Assembly (NCBI GenBank): GCA_002322865.1
Contig: DCOH01000002.1
Span: 130,894-148,709 of the forward strand
Direction of reading: 5' to 3'
DNA length: 17,816 nucleotides
Origin: Sphingobacterium sp. UBA1575
GTDB lineage: Bacteria; Bacteroidota; Bacteroidia; Sphingobacteriales; Sphingobacteriaceae
Made by a program: the position numbers and the translations under genes. The notes under the pieces were generated by a model. The model saw only the letters and a program-made list of their open reading frames with translations, ran no database searches and was not told the DNA's origin. Shown one piece after another: positions 6,254 to 12,937 of this stretch. Each line of letters starts with the position of its first letter. Within the stretch, counting starts at the first letter, position 1.

Positions 6254-6622
6254 ATGAGCAAAACCAGAATCTTCGCGATAACCTTAGTGCTGATCATGTT
6301 GGCGGCCGTATTCACCAACCCTTCCAAAGAAAAAATGGAGGGTGCCCTCAGCACCAAGGCCAAGGATATCCTGCAAAAGCAATTGAAGTACGAGGATAAG
6401 GGCGCTGTAGAACTGGGCATGATGCTTTTCGGAGACCAGGTGATTCGCGAATTTGTCAATTCCTATACCACTACATCCAATTACTATCTCTTTTCCTTGT
6501 CGAAGATCAACTGGAATGGAGAGCAAGTCATAGTGGGTGGTGGGGCTTTTGGCCAAGTCTGGATAAGCCCTAAACTGGATGAAAAGGCAGATAAATTGAT
6601 CGAAGTACTCAAAAACCAATAA
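6254..6622 (+). CDS. DUF4359 family small exported or membrane-anchored protein
   Basis: 122 residues. An N-terminal hydrophobic segment (about 5-21, RIFAITLVLIMLAAVFTNP) acts as a signal peptide or single anchor, leaving about 100 residues outside. The pattern TNPSKE near the anchor, and the C-terminal SNYYLFSLSKINWNGEQVIVGGGAFGQVWI, are what I associate with DUF4359, a family of unknown function. It could alternatively be an unnamed relative. The C-terminal glycine-rich stretch (VGGGAFGQVW) looks like a short beta-hairpin. Its stop codon overlaps the truC start by one base (TAATG), implying translational coupling. Confidence 0.7.
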   Translation: MSKTRIFAITLVLIMLAAVFTNPSKEKMEGALSTKAKDILQKQLKYEDKGAVELGMMLFGDQVIREFVNSYTTTSNYYLFSLSKINWNGEQVIVGGGAFGQVWISPKLDEKADKLIEVLKNQ

Positions 6623-7305
6623 TGTTAGAGATTCTTTACCGGGATGAGGACCTGATTGCGATCAATAAACCGCATGGTCTTTTGGTTCATCGTTCATCCA
6701 TCGCTGCCGATACCTCAGAATTTGCCCTACAAAAACTCCGCGACCAGATTGGACAGGCCGTTTACCCGGCCCATCGTCTCGACCGAAAAACAGGAGGCAT
6801 ACTTTTGTTTTCCCTGAACAAGGAAATGGACAGCCTTATCCAACAGGCTTTCGCCAATAACCAGATCAAAAAGGAATACCTAGCCATATTGCGCGGGCAC
6901 CCTGAAGAACTGGGAACCATTGATTATCCGCTGAAAAAAGAGAACGGGGTTCTGCAGGATGCCTTGACCCATTATCAACTGCTAAAAAAAGCAGAAATCG
7001 ATCTTCCCTTCGGAAAACACCCCACATCAAGATACAGTTTGGTCAAAGCAATGCCCGAGACAGGAAGGATGCATCAGCTCAGAAGGCATTTTGCACATAT
7101 TTTCCATCCAATTATCGGAGATCGGCCGCACGGTTGCAACAAACAGAACAAACTTTGGAAAGAAACTTTTAACCACGACAGCATGCTCTTGCACGCGAGC
7201 CAATTGAGGTTTATCCATCCAAAAACCGGAAAAGAGATCCTTATTCAGGCTGAATTGCAACCTGAATTCCAAAAAGCGCTTCAAATCCTGAATATTTCCT
7301 TATAG
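6622..7305 (+). CDS. truC: tRNA pseudouridine(65) synthase TruC
   Basis: A 227-residue RluA-family pseudouridine synthase. The opening MLEILYRDEDLIAINKPHGLLVHRS closely follows that of E. coli TruC as I recall it. The catalytic loop HRLDRKTGG is at about 51-59, and the TruC-specific stretch GRMHQLRRHFAHIFHPIIGD and LMLHASQL-like segment are present. By family knowledge it makes pseudouridine at position 65 of tRNA(Ile1) and tRNA(Asp). It is about 30 residues shorter than the E. coli protein, mainly at the C-terminus. Its ATG overlaps the previous stop (TAATG). Confidence 0.9.
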   Translation: MLEILYRDEDLIAINKPHGLLVHRSSIAADTSEFALQKLRDQIGQAVYPAHRLDRKTGGILLFSLNKEMDSLIQQAFANNQIKKEYLAILRGHPEELGTIDYPLKKENGVLQDALTHYQLLKKAEIDLPFGKHPTSRYSLVKAMPETGRMHQLRRHFAHIFHPIIGDRPHGCNKQNKLWKETFNHDSMLLHASQLRFIHPKTGKEILIQAELQPEFQKALQILNISL

Positions 7306-7352
7306 TATACTTAACTTTTAGTAAAACAACGTCCTTTTGTCGTTTAAATTCC

Positions 7353-7360
7353 TATTTTTG
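7353..7360 (+). promoter_or_regulatory. Candidate -7 box of gcvT
   Basis: TATTTTTG is an exact TAnnTTTG match 26 bases before the gcvT ATG. The nearest upstream TTG (7337-7339) is only 13 bases away, shorter than the usual 17-23, so the -33 element is uncertain. There is no room for a glycine riboswitch in the 81-bp gap. Confidence 0.35.
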
Positions 7361-7386
7361 TAAGAACTAAAACTCATTGAATTATC

Positions 7387-8466
7387 ATGAAAAATACTGC
7401 GTTAACAAACGTACATATCGCTTTGGGTGCTAAGATGGTTCCTTTTGCTGGTTTTAATATGCCTGTGCAATATTCAGGTATCAACGACGAGCATGAAACC
7501 GTGCGCACGGGCGTAGGTATGTTTGATGTAAGCCACATGGGAGAATTTATCCTAAAAGGCGAAAAAGCCCTAGACCTTATCCAAAAGATCTCTTCAAACG
7601 ATGCTTCCAAACTTTATGATGGAAAAGTACAGTACGGCTACATTCCGAATGAAACTGGCGGTGTTGTTGATGACTTCTTAACCTATAAAATCGACGATCA
7701 GACTTACCTATTGGTGGTCAATGCTTCAAACATCGAAAAGGATTGGAACTGGATCAGCAAATACAATGAATTTGGTGTAGAGATGAAAGACATCTCCGAC
7801 GAAACTTCCTTATTTGCCGTTCAAGGACCAAAAGCTGCGGATGCACTTCAAGGTTTAACGGATATCGAATTGGCACCAATGGAGTATTATTCCTTCCAAA
7901 AAGGGGTATTTGCAGGTGTGGAGAATGTATTGGTGTCTGCAACTGGTTATACTGGTGCAGGTGGTTTCGAGATCTATGTGGACAATAAACATGCAGAACA
8001 AGTATGGAATGCGATCATGGAAGCTGGTAAACCATATGGCATTAAACCGATCGGTTTAGGTGCTCGGGATACCTTACGTTTAGAGATGGGTTTCTGCTTG
8101 TATGGAAATGATATCGACGATAACACTTCTCCATTAGCTGCAGGTTTGGGATGGGTTACTAAATTCACCAAGGATTTTGTAAACTCGGAAAACCTGAAAG
8201 CAGAAAAGGAAAAAGGAGTATCCCAAAAATTGGTAGGCTTTGAAATGATCGATAGAGGTATTCCTCGTCACGATTATGAGATCGTAGATGCTGAAGGTAA
8301 TAAAATCGGTCGTGTTACCTCTGGAACACAATCACCTTCCCTTAAAAAATCTGTTGGCTTAGGCTATGTAGATACGGCATTTACAAAAGAAGGAACCGAA
8401 ATCTTTATTTCGATCCGTAACCAACCGATCAAAGCGGTGGTTAAGAAACCTCCTTTCGTAAAATAG
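7387..8466 (+). CDS. gcvT: Glycine cleavage system T protein (aminomethyltransferase)
   Basis: A 359-residue T protein. It takes the aminomethyl group from lipoylated H protein, releases ammonia and forms 5,10-methylene-tetrahydrofolate. Typical signatures run in order: PFAGFNMPVQYSGINDEHETVR, GMFDVSHMGEF, GGVVDDFLTYK (the Asp-Asp near residue 95-96 includes the conserved catalytic aspartate), SATGYTGAGGFEIYV, and the C-terminal barrel with GRVTSGTQSPSLKKSVGLGYV. Length is normal for bacterial T proteins. The genes for the H and P proteins are not in this window, so the system is dispersed. It ends in a strong bidirectional terminator. Its 5' gap to truC is 81 bp. Confidence 0.97.
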   Translation: MKNTALTNVHIALGAKMVPFAGFNMPVQYSGINDEHETVRTGVGMFDVSHMGEFILKGEKALDLIQKISSNDASKLYDGKVQYGYIPNETGGVVDDFLTYKIDDQTYLLVVNASNIEKDWNWISKYNEFGVEMKDISDETSLFAVQGPKAADALQGLTDIELAPMEYYSFQKGVFAGVENVLVSATGYTGAGGFEIYVDNKHAEQVWNAIMEAGKPYGIKPIGLGARDTLRLEMGFCLYGNDIDDNTSPLAAGLGWVTKFTKDFVNSENLKAEKEKGVSQKLVGFEMIDRGIPRHDYEIVDAEGNKIGRVTSGTQSPSLKKSVGLGYVDTAFTKEGTEIFISIRNQPIKAVVKKPPFVK

Positions 8467-8482
8467 AATTACAATATAACGG

Positions 8483-8509
8483 AAAAGGGGCTATTTTCTA
8501 GCCCCTTTT
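8483..8509. terminator. Bidirectional terminator between gcvT and the convergent small membrane-protein gene
   Basis: A perfect 11-bp stem (AAAAGGGGCTA / TAGCCCCTTTT) with loop TTTTC. The T-run continues on the plus strand, and the A-run makes the reverse complement a T-run too, so it can stop transcription from either side. The left arm and loop contain the stop codon of the minus-strand gene (8491-8493), and the right arm lies inside its coding sequence. Confidence 0.9.
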
Positions 8510-8739
8510 TTATGCTTTACACTTTGCTGTTGCTGCTGCATGCGTTCATTCTGCTTCGTTTTTACCTCTCGTTTTACCTGCTTCAATAAAACTACTTTTA
8601 AATAGATCAGAACAACCATCAAAGCAATGGAAATCCCTAAGATCAACATATTCCCACTATTATAAGCTGCCCAGCCACTAAGTACCAAGAATACGATGAA
8701 TAAATTCAGTACAATGTTTAATATAAATTTCTTTGTCAT
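8491..8739 (-). CDS. Small two-helix membrane protein, basic tail, unknown function
   Basis: Eighty-two residues, family not recognised with confidence. Two hydrophobic segments (about 6-24, ILNIVLNLFIVFLVLSGWA; about 31-51, LILGISIALMVVLIYLKVVLL) precede a basic, glutamine-rich tail (KQVKREVKTKQNERMQQQQQ, then KHKKGARK). The tail is probably cytosolic and could touch nucleic acid or phospholipid, but that is inference. The start ATG overlaps the stop of the upstream membrane-protein gene by four bases (ATGA). Its stop codon and last codons lie within the gcvT terminator hairpin. Similar short membrane proteins are common in Sphingobacteriaceae. Confidence 0.72.
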   Translation of the reverse strand: MTKKFILNIVLNLFIVFLVLSGWAAYNSGNMLILGISIALMVVLIYLKVVLLKQVKREVKTKQNERMQQQQQSVKHKKGARK

Positions 8740-9041
8740 TTCTTTTTTATGATTTTAATGCCGGTAACCCGTTCCCTCAAAAGGTAAAAATAAACGATTC
8801 CGGCGATAATATTGAATACGATGATAAATAGGGCTAATAAAAGTCTTTCTGAATTGGATATGCGCCCTGATTTCATGATCTCCATGAGCACCAAAACGAC
8901 CCATACCAAAGACAACAACATAGAAATGCTGAACATAATAGGAGCCATGCCTACCTTAAAAAGTAACAATAGAAAAGATAAAGCATAAAAAACCAGACTA
9001 AACATAAATGCCTGCTTAGTCTGGTGAAACATCTTGTTCAT
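8736..9041 (-). CDS. Small three-helix membrane protein of unknown function
   Basis: 101 residues, no family recognised. Hydrophobic stretches at about 12-29 (FMFSLVFYALSFLLLLFK), 34-54 (IMFSISMLLSLVWVVLVLM) and 67-88 (LLLALFIIVFNIIAGIVYFYLL) suggest three membrane helices with a basic C-terminus (GIKIIKKK). The ATG at 9041 follows a TACCTTTG box by five bases, with an alternative start at residue 4. It overlaps the following membrane gene by four bases, so the two form a pair. Its start lies 31 bases after the gdh stop, in the same direction, so it may also be read from the glutamate dehydrogenase transcript. Confidence 0.72.
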   Translation of the reverse strand: MNKMFHQTKQAFMFSLVFYALSFLLLLFKVGMAPIMFSISMLLSLVWVVLVLMEIMKSGRISNSERLLLALFIIVFNIIAGIVYFYLLRERVTGIKIIKKK

Positions 9042-9046
9042 ACGAA

Positions 9047-9054
9047 CAAAGGTA
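9047..9054 (-). promoter_or_regulatory. -7 box five bases before the membrane-protein start codon
   Basis: Minus-strand TACCTTTG, an exact TAnnTTTG, ends five bases before the ATG at 9041. No TTG is present at the proper upstream distance; that region is the 3' end of the dehydrogenase gene. If used, the message would have almost no leader. Confidence 0.3.
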
Positions 9055-9071
9055 AGGATAATAACGCTTAC

Positions 9072-10496
9072 CTACGGGAAGATGCCTAATTCTTTATAGG
9101 ATTCGCCTACTTTATTGATCGCACAGATAAAGGCAGCAGTCCGTAGATCTTCTACACCCTCTGTGTTTTTCCAGATCTGATGGATTTCCTGATACGATCC
9201 GATCATGGTATCCTCCAATCCTGAATACACCAAATCCACCTCATCAGGTCCTCTTAGAATAATCTTTCTTTCCAATTTAGAAACCTTTTGGTTCGTCATG
9301 GATTCAATGATGTTCAAGATCTCGGCATACATATTCTCGCTGAAGCGTTTCTCCAAACGTCCGTAACGCACATGGCTCAGGTTTTTCAACCACTCAAAAT
9401 AGGAAACCGTTACACCACCAGCATTCAGATAGATATCTGGAATAACCATGATTCCTTTTTTCAAGAAGATTTCATCCGCATCCGGTGTCAATGGACCATT
9501 TGCCGCCTCACCAACGATCTTCGCTTGGATCTTATCCGCATTTCCTTTATGAATAACAGACTCCAAAGCCGCAGGGATCAAGATATCACATGGATATTCC
9601 AAACCTTTTGCCGACTCTTCAATATTCGTCGCTCCTGGGAAGTTCAAAATAGACCCTGTCTGCTTACGATGCGCCACAACAGCCTCCAAATCCAATCCAT
9701 CTTCTGAATAGATTGCTCCTTCGTATTCAATCAATCCGACAAGCTTAGATCCTGCTTCTTGGAAAAACTTGGCCGCATAATAGCCCACGTTGCCTAAGCC
9801 TTGAACAATTACTCTTTTATCTTCCACACCTACCGTCAAACCTAAGGCATCCATGTCCTCCTGCACCTTACATGCTTCACGAACACCGAAGAAAACACCT
9901 AATCCGGTAGCTTCTGTCCGACCTCGAACACCACCTTGAGAAATAGGTTTTCCCGTAACACAGGCCTGAGCATTGATTTCATTGGGATTTAAGGTGGTAT
10001 AGGTATCCACGATCCAGCTCATTTCACGCGCGCCAGTACCGTAATCCGGAGCAGGAACATCTGTACCTGGTCCAATGAAATTCTTTTTCACTAATTCTGT
10101 CGTATAACGACGTGTGATCTTTTCCAGCTCATATTCGCTATACTTCTTGGCATCGATCTTAATACCTCCCTTGGCACCTCCAAAAGGCACATTCACGATG
10201 GCACATTTGTAGGTCATCAAAGAGGCTAAAGCCATTACTTCATCCTGATCTACCTCCATACTGAAACGGATACCACCTTTACACGGCAGCTTGTGATGGG
10301 AATGCTGTACACGATAGGCTTCAATCACTTCGATGCCATCTCCGATCTTCACCGGAAACTTTACCCTTAAAATTGAATTACATGCTTTGATCTGATCTAG
10401 GATTCCTGGAGAGAATTTGGTGAATTTTGCAGCCTTGTCAAAATTACGTGCAACTCCTTGGAAGAAACTCTGTGTTATATTGGCTTCTTTAGACAT
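9072..10496 (-). CDS. Glutamate dehydrogenase (probably NAD-dependent)
   Basis: A 474-residue Glu/Leu/Phe/Val dehydrogenase that interconverts glutamate and 2-oxoglutarate plus ammonia. Conserved residues can be placed by comparison with the Clostridium symbiosum enzyme: substrate lysine in LPCKGGIRF (K73), MTYKCAIV (K97), catalytic lysine GGAKGG (K109), and catalytic aspartate in DVPAPDYGTG (D151). The Rossmann motif VQGLGNVGYYAAKFF follows, with an acidic residue after it (GLIEYEGAIY), which suggests NAD rather than NADP; coenzyme choice is inference. The overall architecture is the mitochondrial/GDH2-like type. It has its own promoter. Leucine dehydrogenase is less likely because of length and the KGGIRF context. 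Confidence 0.93.
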   Translation of the reverse strand: MSKEANITQSFFQGVARNFDKAAKFTKFSPGILDQIKACNSILRVKFPVKIGDGIEVIEAYRVQHSHHKLPCKGGIRFSMEVDQDEVMALASLMTYKCAIVNVPFGGAKGGIKIDAKKYSEYELEKITRRYTTELVKKNFIGPGTDVPAPDYGTGAREMSWIVDTYTTLNPNEINAQACVTGKPISQGGVRGRTEATGLGVFFGVREACKVQEDMDALGLTVGVEDKRVIVQGLGNVGYYAAKFFQEAGSKLVGLIEYEGAIYSEDGLDLEAVVAHRKQTGSILNFPGATNIEESAKGLEYPCDILIPAALESVIHKGNADKIQAKIVGEAANGPLTPDADEIFLKKGIMVIPDIYLNAGGVTVSYFEWLKNLSHVRYGRLEKRFSENMYAEILNIIESMTNQKVSKLERKIILRGPDEVDLVYSGLEDTMIGSYQEIHQIWKNTEGVEDLRTAAFICAINKVGESYKELGIFP

Positions 10497-10532
10497 AAAT
10501 AATGTATTTGTTTACATTTTGGTATAATATTA

Positions 10533-10564
10533 TAAAGTTAGTTCTTTTAAAATTTTTATAACAA
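10533..10564 (-). promoter_or_regulatory. Promoter of the glutamate dehydrogenase gene
   Basis: On the minus strand TTG (10564-10562), 21 bases, then TAACTTTA (10540-10533), one base off TAnnTTTG. The predicted leader is about 30 nt. The spacing fits the Bacteroidota sigma-70 pattern. Confidence 0.5.
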
Positions 10565-10638
10565 CAAAGCCTCAGAAAACATCATTTTTAATCTTTTTTT
10601 AATAAAGCCTAAATTATTTTAACAGAAATTCAATGAAA

Positions 10639-10678
10639 ATCTATAAAAACAAAAATGCCCAAGTATACTTGGGCATTT
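10639..10678 (-). terminator. Terminator after the rhodanese gene (26-base perfect palindrome)
   Basis: Positions 10653-10678 form a perfect 13+13 inverted repeat (AAATGCCCAAGTA and its complement), which folds as an 11-bp stem with a TATA loop. On the minus strand it is followed by a T-rich tract (ATTTTTGTTTTTATAG). It begins 18 bases past the rhodanese stop codon. Confidence 0.85.
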
Positions 10679-10696
10679 CCTTTTGAATATTATTTC

Positions 10697-11011
10697 TTAA
10701 TAAACATCCATTTCTGGGTCAAAGGCTTCCTTCCATGCTAAAATTCCGCCTGTTAAGTTAGAAAGGTTGGTATAACCTTCTTGCTCCAACAACATAACTG
10801 CCTGTGCACTACGCTTTCCAGAACGGCATTGAATAACAACAGGAATATCCTTAGAAATTTTGTCCTTTTCAATCACCACGCCCGATAATGGGATATTTAC
10901 ACCGTTTAAGTTCGATACTTCATATTCAAATGGCTCACGTACGTCGATTAATTGGAATTCAACGTTGTGATCCATCATATCCTTTAATTCTTGAACACTT
11001 ATTTCTTTCAT
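10697..11011 (-). CDS. Single-domain rhodanese-like sulfurtransferase
   Basis: 104 residues forming one rhodanese domain: ISVQELKDMMD at the start, LIDVREPFEYEVSNLNGVNIPL (about 21-42), and the active-site loop QCRSGKRSAQA with the cysteine at residue 62. By family knowledge such proteins move sulfane sulfur between acceptors or act in cyanide/thiol detoxification. The CRSGKRS loop is close to that of GlpE/PspE-like single-domain enzymes; there is no signal peptide, so it is cytoplasmic. It is a single-gene unit with its own -7 box and terminator, divergent from the M28 peptidase gene. Confidence 0.93.
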   Translation of the reverse strand: MKEISVQELKDMMDHNVEFQLIDVREPFEYEVSNLNGVNIPLSGVVIEKDKISKDIPVVIQCRSGKRSAQAVMLLEQEGYTNLSNLTGGILAWKEAFDPEMDVY

Positions 11012-11025
11012 GATCTGCTTTTTAT

Positions 11026-11033
11026 CAAATATA
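11026..11033 (-). promoter_or_regulatory. -7 box of the rhodanese gene
   Basis: Minus-strand TATATTTG is an exact TAnnTTTG match 14 bases before the ATG. The nearest TTG is 25 bases upstream, slightly too far, so the -33 position is uncertain. Confidence 0.42.
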
Positions 11034-11080
11034 ATTATTTTTACAGCTACATTTACAGCAAATGTCTGTCCAAATTTTTA

Positions 11081-11103
11081 AATTCAAACCTACAATTTGA
11101 ATT
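11081..11103. promoter_or_regulatory. 8-bp inverted repeat in the rhodanese/M28 divergent region
   Basis: AATTCAAA-CCTACAA-TTTGAATT is a perfect 8+8 inverted repeat with a 7-base spacer between the two divergent genes. Such a site could be an operator for a dimeric regulator, but in AT-rich DNA it may also be chance. No T-run follows it. Confidence 0.3.
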
Positions 11104-11135
11104 ATGACATTATTGTTTACTTTATTACCATAAAC

Positions 11136-12443
11136 ATGAAACAGTTATTACTTTCCTTGTTAGGGGTTGGATTGGCCTGCCAGCTATCCTTTGCCCAAAC
11201 CATTGAAATCAGCAGCAAAGAAAATATTACCCGAATATTGAATACCCTGGCCTCCGACGAAATGCGTGGAAGGTCATCTCTTTCCGTTCCGGATATCGAG
11301 AAAGCCGCCGATTTCATTGCTTCGGAATTCAAAAGTATTGGCCTTAAGCCTTATGCGGAAGATAATTACAGACAATCCTTCAAGGTGTTCCGTAATAAAA
11401 TGGGGGAAGGGTCTGTAGAATTTGATGGGAAAGCCCTTAAACCGGAGGAATTCCTGATCATTGGAAAATATCCTTCCGAAAATCATCTGGATAATGTAGA
11501 TGTCAAACAACTGAGAATATCAGCAGAGGAAGATTTCTCCAAAAAATTCCGGGAGATTGTACAACAGGACACCAATCTAGCTATTGTATTGGTTGATAAA
11601 GCACATGCGGCTTTCTTGGCTAGGTTCAAACGAATGATGGGCAGAGAAAACATCTATTTCAAGGAACAGGCTCCGAAAATCACCAAAGGAAAGGTATTCA
11701 TCATTGCTGATGAATTACCAATACCTCGTAAAATAACCCAAACAATTACGGAATCAGAACTTCCCATGTTCAATGTGGCCGGTATCATCCCAGGAAAATC
11801 AAAACCAGATGAATATGTGGTGATTTCTGCACATTACGATCATATTGGCATCCTGCCAGCAGTTAACCAGGATTCTATTGCTAATGGCGCAGATGATGAT
11901 GCTTCCGGCACTACGGCTATGATCGAGTTGGCGAGATATTACAAAAAGCTGGACAACAACGAAAGAACATTGATTTTTGTGGCCTTTACAGGGGAGGAGA
12001 TCGGTATGTTTGGTTCCAAATATTTCTCCAATAACATCAATCCGGAGCAGGTCGTTGCGATGATCAATATCGAAATGATCGGAAAGGATTCCAAGTTTGG
12101 GCCGAACAGCCTTTACATCACCGGTTATGATGCCTCCAATTTAGGCAAACTGATGCAGGAAAACCTTAAGGGTTCCGCTTTTACGTTCCATCCGGATCCT
12201 TACAAAACACAGAACCTATTCTACCGCAGCGATAATGCTGTCCTAGCTGCTTTGGGAGTTCCTGCGCATACTTTCTCCACATCCCAGATCGATAAGGACA
12301 TCTATTACCATACCGTGGATGATGAAGTAGAAACCTTGGATATCCAGAATATCAAATCAAGTATTGAAGCTATTGCAGCAGGATTAGGAGGGATCATCAA
12401 AGGCGAACAGACGCCTTCTCGTGTAGAAAAATTAAGAGATTAA
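11136..12443 (+). CDS. Secreted M28-family metallopeptidase (aminopeptidase-like)
   Basis: The start at 11136 gives 435 residues with a clean signal peptide (MKQLLLSLLGVGLACQLSFAQ). A longer frame adding 13 residues upstream would bury the signal peptide, so I chose the inner ATG. The zinc-peptidase core has HYDHIG (about 233-238, metal ligands H and D), GADDDASGT (about 251-259, bridging Asp), FTGEEIG (about 284-290, catalytic and metal glutamates), INIEMIG (about 310-316, where many relatives have an Asp) and the final histidine in YYHTVDDE (about 392). Two zinc ions are expected. An N-terminal segment before the core (about 25-220) includes an inserted region typical of PA-like domains. 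It is periplasmic or extracellular. It converges on the GNAT gene with only 5 bases between the stops. Confidence 0.9.
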   Translation: MKQLLLSLLGVGLACQLSFAQTIEISSKENITRILNTLASDEMRGRSSLSVPDIEKAADFIASEFKSIGLKPYAEDNYRQSFKVFRNKMGEGSVEFDGKALKPEEFLIIGKYPSENHLDNVDVKQLRISAEEDFSKKFREIVQQDTNLAIVLVDKAHAAFLARFKRMMGRENIYFKEQAPKITKGKVFIIADELPIPRKITQTITESELPMFNVAGIIPGKSKPDEYVVISAHYDHIGILPAVNQDSIANGADDDASGTTAMIELARYYKKLDNNERTLIFVAFTGEEIGMFGSKYFSNNINPEQVVAMINIEMIGKDSKFGPNSLYITGYDASNLGKLMQENLKGSAFTFHPDPYKTQNLFYRSDNAVLAALGVPAHTFSTSQIDKDIYYHTVDDEVETLDIQNIKSSIEAIAAGLGGIIKGEQTPSRVEKLRD

Positions 12444-12448
12444 ATCCA

Positions 12449-12937
12449 TTAGGGTTGAAGCGGCTTGCGCATCACATAATCGTTCAGTACATATTGGTAG
12501 TAGGGGATATCCACCGACTCTACTACCTCAAAATCCTGCTTTAGGTAAAAGCCATAAGCTGGATTATTTCTATTGACATTCAGTTCCAGTGCAGTAATTC
12601 CAGCCTTCAGAGCCTGTTCGGCGGCAAAATCGATTAGCACTTTACCATATCCCTTTCCCTGCGTATTGGGCAAAAGATAAAGTTTCCCGATTCTTAAACA
12701 TTCCTTTTGCGGTTCCAAGGACATGAAACCCACCGGAAAGCCTCTCTCTAATAAGATATAAAAGGAAACATCAGCTTCCATTGCCGCAATAAGTGCTTCC
12801 TCTGTATAAGATTTCTCCAACATAAATTCAATCTGATCTAGGCTGATCACATCCTTATAGCTCGGATACCAGATGGCATGGGCCAATTCGTGGATGATCC
12901 GGGCATCATTTACGGTCGCTGGAATAATCTTAATCAT
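12449..12937 (-). CDS. GNAT-family N-acetyltransferase
   Basis: 162 residues with the GNAT fold: an N-terminal beta strand (MIKIIPATVNDARIIHELA), a mid segment FPVGFMSLEP, the acetyl-CoA loop in LRIGKLYLLPNTQGKGYGKVLI (QGKGYG, about 93-98), and the C-terminal ALELNVNRNNPAYGFYLKQDFEVVES with the conserved asparagine and tyrosine. The substrate cannot be told from sequence; the R-x-N-N-x-A-Y-G-F-Y pattern is typical of RimI/PaiA-like transferases of amines or peptides. Its ATG overlaps the stop of the TPK-like gene (ATGA), so it is translationally coupled. It is the last gene of the secA run. Confidence 0.9.
   Translation of the reverse strand: MIKIIPATVNDARIIHELAHAIWYPSYKDVISLDQIEFMLEKSYTEEALIAAMEADVSFYILLERGFPVGFMSLEPQKECLRIGKLYLLPNTQGKGYGKVLIDFAAEQALKAGITALELNVNRNNPAYGFYLKQDFEVVESVDIPYYQYVLNDYVMRKPLQP

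Noticed and set aside
9288..9707. A 139-codon open frame on the plus strand inside glutamate dehydrogenase
   Set aside because: Antisense shadow of a highly conserved enzyme; composition is not protein-like.
10497..10696. Hidden gene between glutamate dehydrogenase and the rhodanese gene
   Set aside because: The 200 bases are explained by the gdh promoter region and the rhodanese terminator; there is no open frame of useful length.
11097..11135. Longer start for the M28 peptidase (13 extra residues, MNYDIIVYFITIN)
   Set aside because: It would put 13 residues in front of an otherwise standard signal peptide, and the ATG at 11136 gives the usual secretion layout. The upstream part also overlaps the inverted repeat.
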